Assembly: GCA_023412715.1 (NCBI GenBank)
Contig: JAEZCC010000045.1
Span: forward strand, 74,765-138,764
Direction: 5' to 3'
Length of the DNA stretch: 64,000 bases
Origin: Bacillota bacterium
Lineage (GTDB): Bacteria; Bacillota; Clostridia; Oscillospirales; Acutalibacteraceae
Position 1 is the stretch's first letter. Every line of letters starts with the position of its first letter. Positions 26,199 through 33,657 of the stretch are shown piece by piece. The notes under the pieces are model-generated. The model saw only the letters and a list, made by a program, of their open reading frames with translations, had not been told where the DNA came from and made no database searches. The position numbers and the translations under genes are program-made.

Positions 26199-27473
26199 TC
26201 AGGTGGCGGGCAGCAGCCCGAGGGACATCTTCCACGCGAGGACGCGCAGCACGGATTCGTCCAGCCGTTTTTCGGGGACCGTCCCCTTCTGCACGGCCGC
26301 CAGAAGCGCCTGGTAGCCGGACGGACCGTCCGACGTGAGCAGCATGTCGTTCCCCGCAAGGAACGCCTGCACGCAGGGGTCCTTCCCGTTCGTATAAGCC
26401 GTAACGCCTTTCATGCTGAGCGAATCCGTGACGATGACGCCGGAAAAGCCGAGCTTCGTGCGCAGGATGTCGTGGACCTGCGGCGAAAGCGATGCCGGGT
26501 GCTGGGCGTCCATGCTTTCGACAACGTTGTGCGAAACCATGACGCACGCCGCGCCCGCCTTGATGCCTGCCTCAAACGGCAGAAAATCGGACTTCTGGAA
26601 CGCCTGAAAGCTGCGGGTGTCGTGCGACACGCCGGTGTGCGTGTCGGCGTTTTCCGCATAGCCGGGAAAGTGCTTCAGCACGCTGCCGATTCCGCCTTTC
26701 GTGTAGGCCAGGACGGAAGCGGTCACGAACTGCGACGTCTGCTGCGCGTCGCGGCCGAACGAGCGCGCATAGATAAAATCCTTCGGGTTTGTGGAAACGT
26801 CGCACACGGGCGCCAGGTTGACGTTGACGCCCAGCGATTTCAAGAGCTGCGCCTTTTTCAGGGTGTCCGCCGTGACGGCGTCGAGGCCGCCCTTGGCGAA
26901 GACCTGCTGCGGCGACTGGAATTTCTGCGGGGAAAGCGCGGGATTGGAACTGACGCGCACCACGGTGCCGCCCTCTTCGTCGCAGGACAGGATCATCGGG
27001 ATTTTGCTGGAGCTCTGGTAGGACTGCAGCGTCTTTTTGACCTGCGCCGCCGTTTTGCCCTTAAAGTCGCGTTCCATCAGGCAGTAGCCGCCGGGCTGAA
27101 TTTCGTCGATGGTATGCACGGCGCCGGAGGCGGGGCTTTCCAGCAGAAGGACCTGCCCCACTTTCTGCTGCAGCGTCATGGAGGCGAGCTTCTGCCGGGC
27201 GGCGTCCTCATAAACGCCGAAAATTCCGCTCACGGCCGCACCGGAGCCGCTCGACACGGCGTCCGCCTGCGCCGACCCGGCGGAAAGCAGCGCCTCGGAA
27301 GACGCCGCTTCCGAAGAAGGTGCCGCCGCGGAAGCCGCGCTCTCCGGCGGAAAGACCCGGTCCAGGGCCGTCGAAGCGAATTTGTACATCACGAAGACCG
27401 CGGCGCCGACAAATACCGCCGCGGCGAGGATTCCCGCGGTTTTCCGGAAACCGTTTTTCATTTTTCCGCTCAT
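26199..27473 (-). CDS. GH3 beta-N-acetylhexosaminidase-like protein (NagZ family)
   Basis: About 424 residues with an N-terminal membrane anchor (AGILAAAVFVGAAVFVMY) and a Ser/Ala-rich linker, so the enzyme probably acts outside the membrane on peptidoglycan fragments. The GH3 barrel has LQQKVGQVLLL, SCDEEGGTVVRV, the KHFPGYAENADTH loop holding the Asp-His dyad typical of NagZ, and the nucleophile Asp in VIVTDSLSMKGV. The ATG at 27473 is preferred over a GTG two codons earlier because of its distance from GGGGAG. It follows glgA closely on the same strand but probably serves wall recycling. Confidence 0.88.
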   Translation of the reverse strand: MSGKMKNGFRKTAGILAAAVFVGAAVFVMYKFASTALDRVFPPESAASAAAPSSEAASSEALLSAGSAQADAVSSGSGAAVSGIFGVYEDAARQKLASMTLQQKVGQVLLLESPASGAVHTIDEIQPGGYCLMERDFKGKTAAQVKKTLQSYQSSSKIPMILSCDEEGGTVVRVSSNPALSPQKFQSPQQVFAKGGLDAVTADTLKKAQLLKSLGVNVNLAPVCDVSTNPKDFIYARSFGRDAQQTSQFVTASVLAYTKGGIGSVLKHFPGYAENADTHTGVSHDTRSFQAFQKSDFLPFEAGIKAGAACVMVSHNVVESMDAQHPASLSPQVHDILRTKLGFSGVIVTDSLSMKGVTAYTNGKDPCVQAFLAGNDMLLTSDGPSGYQALLAAVQKGTVPEKRLDESVLRVLAWKMSLGLLPAT

Positions 27474-27507
27474 ATCCACCTGCTCCCCGGCCGAATGTCA
27501 AAGAAAA

Positions 27508-28938
27508 TCACTGGCCGTTTTTCAAAAGGTCCCGGTACAGCCTGATGTACTCGTTCGCGGACCTTCCCCAGCTGAAATCGCATTCCATGGCGCGGCAGAC
27601 GAGCACGCTCCACCTTTCCGGGTGGGAATAGCCCTCCAGCGCGCGGGTCACGGCCGAGAGCATGTCGCCGCTGTCGTAGGTCTTGAACGTGAAGCCGTTG
27701 CCCTTCCCGTCGCCGCTGTCCTGCACGGAATCGTGCAGGCCGCCCGTCTCCCTCACGACGGGGACCGCGCCGTACCGAAGCGCAATCATCTGCGCGAGGC
27801 CGCACGGCTCCGTTTTTGAGGGCATGAGGAAAATGTCCGCCGCGGCGTAAATCTTGTGCGAAAGCTCGGGGACAAAGCCGAAGCAGGCGCACAGCCGGCC
27901 GGGATACCTGCCCTGCATTTCCTTGAAATAATTTTCATATTCCCAGTCGCCCGAGCCGAGAATCACAAACTGGATGTCCGTTTCCTGCATCATGCGATCG
28001 AGGGCCTCTTTCACGAGGTCAAGGCCCTTGTGCGGCACCATGCGCGTCACCATGCCCACGAGCGGAGCGTCCTCTTTCTGCGCAAGGCCCAGCCTCTCCT
28101 GAAGGCTGAGCTTGTTCTGCGCCTTGCCGGCGAGGTCTTCCGCCGAATACGGGGCGTAGATGTCGGGGTCGGTCTCGGGATTGTAAACGTTGACGTCGAT
28201 GCCGTTCAGGATGCCGGAGAGCTTCCAACGGCGCTCCTGCAGGATTTTTTCGAGCCCGTAGGCGTACCATGGGTCCAGAATCTCCTGCGCGTAGGTCGGG
28301 CTGACCGTCGTCACGCGGTTGGCGCACTCGACGGCCCCCTTGAGCAGGTTGACGCACCCGCCGTATTCCAGAAGCGGAGTGGATTCCTTTGGGATGCCTA
28401 GCACGTCTTCGATCAGTTCTTTGCCGTATTTGCCCTGGTACTGGATATTATGGATGGTGAACACGGTTTTAATGCCCTTGTACCGGTCGCTGCCGGCGTA
28501 GAAAAGGCTGTAATAAATGGGGACAAGAGCCGTCTGCCAGTCGTTGCAGTGGATGATGTCCGGCTTGAAATCGATGTACGGCAGCATTTCGATGGCCGCG
28601 CGGGAAAAAAACGCGAAGCGCTCCGCGTCGTCGTAATGGCCGTACAGGCCGTGGCGCTTGAAATAATATTGGTTGTCGATGAGGTAGAAAATCACCCCGC
28701 CGACGTGCGTCTCGAAGATGCCACAGTACTGCCTGCGCCACGCCACCGGCACGGAGAGGCTGGTGATAAATTTCATATTCTCGCGCATTGCCTGGGGAAT
28801 ATCCTCGTAAAGAGGCATGACGACCCGGCAGCCGATCAGCCTGAGCCTGAGCGCCTGCGGCAGGGAACCCGACACCTCCGCAAGCCCGCCTGTCGCGGCG
28901 AACGGCGTAGCCTCGCTGGTGCAATACAAAACCTTCAT
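27508..28938 (-). CDS. glgA: glycogen synthase (GT5)
   Basis: A 476-residue ADP-glucose-dependent glycogen synthase that extends alpha-1,4-glucan chains. N-terminal Rossmann domain with CTSEATPFAATGGLAEVSGSLP; the Lys of the usual KTGGL motif is Ala here, a variant seen in other clostridial enzymes. IHCNDWQTALVPIYY, HNIQYQGKYG and the C-terminal PSKTEPCGLAQMIALRYG catalytic-Glu motif are intact. ATG follows GGGAGG. It is fourth in the operon glgB-glgC-glgD-glgA. Confidence 0.95.
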   Translation of the reverse strand: MKVLYCTSEATPFAATGGLAEVSGSLPQALRLRLIGCRVVMPLYEDIPQAMRENMKFITSLSVPVAWRRQYCGIFETHVGGVIFYLIDNQYYFKRHGLYGHYDDAERFAFFSRAAIEMLPYIDFKPDIIHCNDWQTALVPIYYSLFYAGSDRYKGIKTVFTIHNIQYQGKYGKELIEDVLGIPKESTPLLEYGGCVNLLKGAVECANRVTTVSPTYAQEILDPWYAYGLEKILQERRWKLSGILNGIDVNVYNPETDPDIYAPYSAEDLAGKAQNKLSLQERLGLAQKEDAPLVGMVTRMVPHKGLDLVKEALDRMMQETDIQFVILGSGDWEYENYFKEMQGRYPGRLCACFGFVPELSHKIYAAADIFLMPSKTEPCGLAQMIALRYGAVPVVRETGGLHDSVQDSGDGKGNGFTFKTYDSGDMLSAVTRALEGYSHPERWSVLVCRAMECDFSWGRSANEYIRLYRDLLKNGQ

Positions 28939-29004
28939 GTTGATACCTCCCGTTTGTAGTTGTGGTTTGAAAACGGCTCATACTGAACGGATCGAAAAAC
29001 TTGT

Positions 29005-30120
29005 TCAGACGACGCTGCCCTTCGCGATGAACACGGGGTAAGATTCGAACCCCAGAAGCGAGCGGTCGTTTTTGATGACGACGTCTTTGTCTGTGATGAC
29101 GTAGTTCATGCGGCAGTTCGCGCGGACCGCGCTGCCCTGCATGACGACGCAGTTTTCCACCACGGTCCCCTTGCCGATATGCACGCCGCGGAACAGCACG
29201 CTGTTCCTGACCTCGCCCTCAATGACGCACCCGTCGGCAATCAGCGAATTGGAAACGGACGCCCCCAGGCCGTAGCGCGCGGGCATGTCGTCGCGTACCT
29301 TGGTGTAAACGGGGCGGATCGGGTTGAACAGCTGGGCGCGCACGTTCGGCAGCATCAGCGCCATGTTCGCCTCAAAGTAAGCCACAGCGGAACAGATGGT
29401 CTTCACGAACCCCTTGAAGTCGTAGGCGAACACGCGGTAGCCGGAAAGGTTCCTCTGCAGCAGGTCGCGCTTGAAATTGTAGAGGTTGCGGCTGACGCAG
29501 TCCGTCACAAGGCGGATCAGCAGGTCGCGCCGGATCAGCATCATGCCGATGCCGTAGCAGCACTTGCCCTCCGTGCGGGGGTTGATGAGCATGTCGCGCA
29601 CGCGGCCGTCCGGGTCGACCGTGTAGACCGCCGGGTCGCTCATGCGGGCCGGCAGGCTGCCGAAGCGGCATACGAGGGTAATGTCCGCCTGCGTTTTCAG
29701 GTGTTGCGCGAGCACTTCGAAATAATCGATATTGCAGACCGTGTCGCTGTCCGTCAGGAGGACGTATTCCTCGTTGGAGTTTCTCAGAAAGCGGCCGATG
29801 GATGCCAGGGACTCGACGCGGCTGCCCCCGAAGTTCGTCTCCGGCCCAAACGGCGGGAGGATGAACAGCCCCTCGCGCTTGCGCGAGAGGTCCCACGCTT
29901 TGCCGGAGCCGAGGTGATCCATCAGGGACTGATAGTTGCCTTTTGTGATGACGCCGACCTTGTTGATGCCGGAATTGACCATGTTGGAGAGCGGAAAGTC
30001 AATCAGGCGGTAGCGGCCGCCGAACGGGACGGAGCCCATCGTCCTGTTCTCCGTCAGCTCCCGCACCTTCTCTTCGTGGGTGTTGGAGAAAATCAGGCCC
30101 AGAACATTATTTCCGCGCAT
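29005..30120 (-). CDS. glgD: ADP-glucose pyrophosphorylase regulatory subunit
   Basis: A 371-residue GlgC paralogue. It keeps the nucleotidyltransferase and left-handed beta-helix folds, with SVPFGGRYRLIDFPLSNMVNSGI and hexapeptide repeats near the C-terminus, but the catalytic GGxGxRL loop is replaced by LIFSNTHEEKVRELTENR. In Firmicutes GlgD is a non-catalytic partner that raises GlgC activity in a heterotetramer. The start codon lies 14 bases inside the glgC 3' end, so the subunits are translated together. Confidence 0.93.
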   Translation of the reverse strand: MRGNNVLGLIFSNTHEEKVRELTENRTMGSVPFGGRYRLIDFPLSNMVNSGINKVGVITKGNYQSLMDHLGSGKAWDLSRKREGLFILPPFGPETNFGGSRVESLASIGRFLRNSNEEYVLLTDSDTVCNIDYFEVLAQHLKTQADITLVCRFGSLPARMSDPAVYTVDPDGRVRDMLINPRTEGKCCYGIGMMLIRRDLLIRLVTDCVSRNLYNFKRDLLQRNLSGYRVFAYDFKGFVKTICSAVAYFEANMALMLPNVRAQLFNPIRPVYTKVRDDMPARYGLGASVSNSLIADGCVIEGEVRNSVLFRGVHIGKGTVVENCVVMQGSAVRANCRMNYVITDKDVVIKNDRSLLGFESYPVFIAKGSVV

Positions 30121-31342
30121 GTGCGCCGGCCTCCTCTCTCAGCTGGTCGGAGTCGATCATCGCTTTCGGGGGGATTTCCGCCCCCGGCGGAATCGCGCAC
30201 CCGTCGCCGACCACGGCCACGCCCCATTCGTCCTTGTTCACAATATCCTCGGGCCTGGCGCCGACGACGGCGCCCTTGCCGATGACGCAGTTTTCCGCGA
30301 CGATGGCGTACTGCACGACGGCGTTCTCTTCGATGCGCGTGTTCGGCATGATGATGGAGTCGCGCACGACCGCGCCCGGCGCGATATAGACCCCCGAAAA
30401 CAGCACGGCGAAGTCGATCTCGCCGTAGACGTTGCTGCCTTCGGCGATAAGGGAATTCTGCACCTTGGCGCTTTTCGCGATATAGTGCGGAGGCATGACG
30501 GGGTTGCGGCAGTAGATTTTCCAGCTCTCTTCGCTCAGGTCGAGCGGGATGTTCGGGTTCAGCAGATCCATGTTGGATTCCCACAGGCTGTCTATGGTGC
30601 CGACGTCCTTCCAGTAGCCCTCGAACGGGAACGCATAGATGCGCTCTCCCTCGCGGAGCATGGCGGGCAGCACGTCCTTGCCGAAATCGTTGGAGGACTT
30701 CGGGTTGGCCTCGTCCGCCTCCAGGTATTTGCGCAGCTTGCTCCACGTAAACACGTAAATGCCCATCGAGGCCTTGTTGCTCTTCGGCACCTTCGGCTTC
30801 TCGTCGAACTCGTAGACCGAGTCGTCTTCCCTCGTGTTCATGATGCCGAACCGCGAGGCCTCCTCCAGCGGGACCTCGATGACCGCGATGGTGCAGTCGG
30901 CCTCTTTTTCTTTATGGTAGGCGATCATCCTGGAATAATCCATTTTATAGATATGGTCGCCGGAAAGCACAATCACATATTCGGGGCTGTACCGTTCAAT
31001 ATAAGGGATGTTCTGGTAGATGGCGTTCGCGGTGCCCTTGTACCAGTCGGACTTGCGGCTGCGCTGGTACGGCGGCAGGACCCGGACGCCGGCGTTGATG
31101 CTGTCGAGGTCCCAGGGCTGGCCGTTGCCGATGTACTCGTTGAGCACGAGCGGCTGGTACTGGGTCAGCACGCCCACGCACTCGATGCCGGAATTGACGC
31201 AGTTGGAAAGAGGAAAATCAATGATGCGGTATTTGCCGCCGTAAGGGACGGCGGGCTTGGCCAGATTTTTGGTCAGGACGCCGAGACGGCTTCCCTGCCC
31301 CCCGGCGAGCAGCATGGCCACAACTTCCTGTTTGGGCAACAT
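30107..31342 (-). CDS. glgC: glucose-1-phosphate adenylyltransferase catalytic subunit
   Basis: A 411-residue enzyme that makes ADP-glucose from ATP and glucose-1-phosphate, the committed step of glycogen synthesis. LLAGGQGSRLGVLTKNLAKPAVPYGGKY (nucleotide loop at residues 11-20), SGDHIYKMDY (metal Asp), EFDEKPKVP and the C-terminal beta-helix repeats are all present. It sits 15 bases after glgB and overlaps glgD by 14 bases. Glucose-1-phosphate made by the cellobiose phosphorylase at the right of the window could feed it. Confidence 0.96.
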   Translation of the reverse strand: MLPKQEVVAMLLAGGQGSRLGVLTKNLAKPAVPYGGKYRIIDFPLSNCVNSGIECVGVLTQYQPLVLNEYIGNGQPWDLDSINAGVRVLPPYQRSRKSDWYKGTANAIYQNIPYIERYSPEYVIVLSGDHIYKMDYSRMIAYHKEKEADCTIAVIEVPLEEASRFGIMNTREDDSVYEFDEKPKVPKSNKASMGIYVFTWSKLRKYLEADEANPKSSNDFGKDVLPAMLREGERIYAFPFEGYWKDVGTIDSLWESNMDLLNPNIPLDLSEESWKIYCRNPVMPPHYIAKSAKVQNSLIAEGSNVYGEIDFAVLFSGVYIAPGAVVRDSIIMPNTRIEENAVVQYAIVAENCVIGKGAVVGARPEDIVNKDEWGVAVVGDGCAIPPGAEIPPKAMIDSDQLREEAGAHARK

Positions 31343-31357
31343 GACGGGTTTCCTCCT

Positions 31358-33334
31358 TTATTGTTCGTCTTCTTTCTTCCGTTTCCGGGTCTGGCTTGCT
31401 TTCGTCCTTCCTGCGGCTTTGGCCTGCGGCTTCCTGCGCCTGCAGCGCAGGTAGATGACCGAAAGAGGCGGCAGGGTCAGGCTGATGGACTGGCCGCAGC
31501 CGTGCATGCCGGGCTCGGAGGTACGGATGTCGTTCCCGTTTGTGATGCCGCTGCCGCCGTAGCGGGCGTCGTCCGAAGAGAAAACCTCTTCATAAACGCC
31601 GGCGTACGGCGCGCCGATGCGGTAGTCGTCGCGCCGGACCGGCAGAAAATTGCACACCGCGACGATCTCCCTGCCGGATTTGTCAATCCTGCGGAATGCA
31701 ATCACGCTCTGGGTGTAATCGTCGTTCGCAATCCACGCGAACCCTTCCCACGAAAAGTCCACTTCCCAGAAAGCCGGCGTCTTCAGGTAAAAATGGTTCA
31801 GGTCGCGGAAAAACGCTTTCTGCTTCTGGTGCTGCTCGTAGTCCAGCAGCAGCCAGTCCAGCTCTTTCTCGTAGTTCCACTCGATGAACTGGCTGAATTC
31901 CGTCCCCATGAAGATCAGCTTCTTGCCGGGGTGGGCCATCATATAGCAAAGGAACGCGCGCACGCCGGCGAACTTCTGCTCGTAGTTCCCCGGCATCTTG
32001 CCGATCAGCGAGCCTTTGCCGTGCACCACCTCGTCGTGCGAAACAGGCAGGACGTAATTCTCCGAAAAGGCATAGAAGAAAGAAAACGTGATATTGTCGT
32101 GGTGGTATTTCCGGGCAAGGGGGTCCAGCGACATATAGTGCAGCATGTCGTTCATCCAGCCCATATTCCATTTGTAGTTGAACCCCAGTCCCCCGCAGTA
32201 CGTCGGGCGGGAAACCATCGGCCAGGACGTGGATTCCTCCGCGATCATCATGGCGTCCGGGAAAAGGGCAAAAACCGTCTCGTTCAGCCGCTTGAGAAAA
32301 TCGACCGCCTCCAGATTCTCTTTTCCCCCGTTCTTGTTCGGGATCCATTCGCCGGCCGGGCGGCTGTAGTCGAGGTAGAGCATGGACGCGACCGCGTCGG
32401 CCCGGATGCCGTCGATATGGTACTTTTCGAACCAGAAGACGGCGCTGGAGATGAGGAAGCTGACGACCTCGCTTTTGCCGTAATCAAAGACAAGCGTGCC
32501 CCATTCCTTATGCTCGCCTTTGCGCGGGTCGGCGTATTCATAGCAGGGCGTGCCGTCGAAGCGCGCCAGGCCGTGCTCGTCCTTCGGAAAATGCGCCGGC
32601 ACCCAGTCCATAATGACGCCGATGCCCGCTTCATGGCATTTTTCCACAAAGCTCATGAACTGCTTCGGCTCCCCGTAGCGCGACGTGGGGGCAAAATACC
32701 CCGTGACCTGATACCCCCACGAGCCGTCGTACGGGTACTCGGTCACAGGCAGCAGCTCGACGTGCGTATAGCCCATGTCTTTCACATAGGGAATCAGCTC
32801 GTCTGCAAGCCTGTCGTAGGAAAAGACATTGCCGTCCTTGTACCTGCGCCACGACCCGGGGTGAATCTCGTAGATGTTGACCGGGCTGCTGTAATGCGGA
32901 TGCGCCGCCTTCCGGCGGGACCATTCGCCGTCGCGCCACTCGAACCCGGAGAGGTCATAGTATTTCGAAGAATTGCCCGGAGCGGATTCGAAATGGAACG
33001 CATAAGGGTCGCTTTTCAGAATCTCGTGCCCGTCCTCCGTGAAGATGCAGAATTTGTAGCACGCGAACTGCGGAAGCTCAAACGGAAGCCGGCATTCCCA
33101 GACGCCGCCCTCCTCCGCCCGCGCCATGACGTTCGCTTCGGCGTCCCATTCGTTGAAATCCCCAACGACCGACACGCCGGCGGCATGCGGAGCCCAAACG
33201 CGGCAGCTCATGCCCGTTTCCCCGTTCCGGACGGATTTATGTACCCCGAAATATTCGTAAGCCTTGCTGTTTTTTCCCTCGCAAAACAGCTTCAGGGGAA
33301 GGTCCTCGGTGTTGCCTGAGGAATAAGTCTGCAC
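31358..33334 (-). CDS. glgB: 1,4-alpha-glucan branching enzyme
   Basis: A 658-residue GH13 branching enzyme. An N-terminal CBM48 domain (YEYFGVHKS...WAPHAAGVSVVGDFNEW) precedes the barrel, which has EIHPGSW, GIRADAVASML (nucleophile Asp), IAEESTSWP (acid Glu) and VSHDEVVHGK (stabilising Asp). A Lys/Arg-rich tail (RRRKPQAKAAGRTKASQTRKRKKEDEQ) of about 25 residues goes beyond the usual end. The start is GTG after AAGGGAG. It is the first gene of the glycogen operon; the promoter is at 33380-33407. Confidence 0.96.
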   Translation of the reverse strand: MQTYSSGNTEDLPLKLFCEGKNSKAYEYFGVHKSVRNGETGMSCRVWAPHAAGVSVVGDFNEWDAEANVMARAEEGGVWECRLPFELPQFACYKFCIFTEDGHEILKSDPYAFHFESAPGNSSKYYDLSGFEWRDGEWSRRKAAHPHYSSPVNIYEIHPGSWRRYKDGNVFSYDRLADELIPYVKDMGYTHVELLPVTEYPYDGSWGYQVTGYFAPTSRYGEPKQFMSFVEKCHEAGIGVIMDWVPAHFPKDEHGLARFDGTPCYEYADPRKGEHKEWGTLVFDYGKSEVVSFLISSAVFWFEKYHIDGIRADAVASMLYLDYSRPAGEWIPNKNGGKENLEAVDFLKRLNETVFALFPDAMMIAEESTSWPMVSRPTYCGGLGFNYKWNMGWMNDMLHYMSLDPLARKYHHDNITFSFFYAFSENYVLPVSHDEVVHGKGSLIGKMPGNYEQKFAGVRAFLCYMMAHPGKKLIFMGTEFSQFIEWNYEKELDWLLLDYEQHQKQKAFFRDLNHFYLKTPAFWEVDFSWEGFAWIANDDYTQSVIAFRRIDKSGREIVAVCNFLPVRRDDYRIGAPYAGVYEEVFSSDDARYGGSGITNGNDIRTSEPGMHGCGQSISLTLPPLSVIYLRCRRRKPQAKAAGRTKASQTRKRKKEDEQ

Positions 33335-33379
33335 AGGAACAACTCCCTTTCGGTTTGGTGGCCGGCTCTATTTGCTTTT

Positions 33380-33407
33380 ATCATATCACATCTTGGTAAA
33401 ATATCAA
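33380..33407 (-). promoter_or_regulatory. promoter of the glycogen operon
   Basis: On the minus strand TTGATA (33407-33402), 16-base spacer, TATGAT (33385-33380), about 45 bases before the glgB GTG. The flanking 33408-33530 is very AT-rich and holds no gene. Confidence 0.7.
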
Positions 33408-33597
33408 GTAAATTAGTCAATTTCTTTTAATATATCTATCTTATTCAATACTTTTTTGTATGTATTGTTATAAAAAGTGCTGATTTGTTCGACTAAAGGA
33501 TTTGCGTTTTTTATTGTACCACATGCGGAATGTCGATTTCTGGAAGGATACCGCGTTTTTCCTGTGCGCGGCGTCCCCGGAAGCCGCCCGCAGCAGC

Positions 33598-33632
33598 AAA
33601 AAAGCCGGCCCCGCGGGGAAAACGGGGCCGGT
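33598..33632 (-). terminator. terminator of the marR-ABC exporter operon
   Basis: On the minus strand ACCGGCCCCG / CGGGGCCGGC followed by TTTTTT, 26 bases after the stop codon of the large ABC exporter gene. Confidence 0.9.
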
Positions 33633-33657
33633 CTTGCCGAAAGGAAAAAACGGAAAA

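Noticed and set aside
30080..33319. A 1079-codon open frame on the plus strand through the glycogen genes
   Set aside because: It is the antisense of glgB/glgC, which have complete catalytic motifs. High GC removes stops on the opposite strand, and the peptide has no family features.
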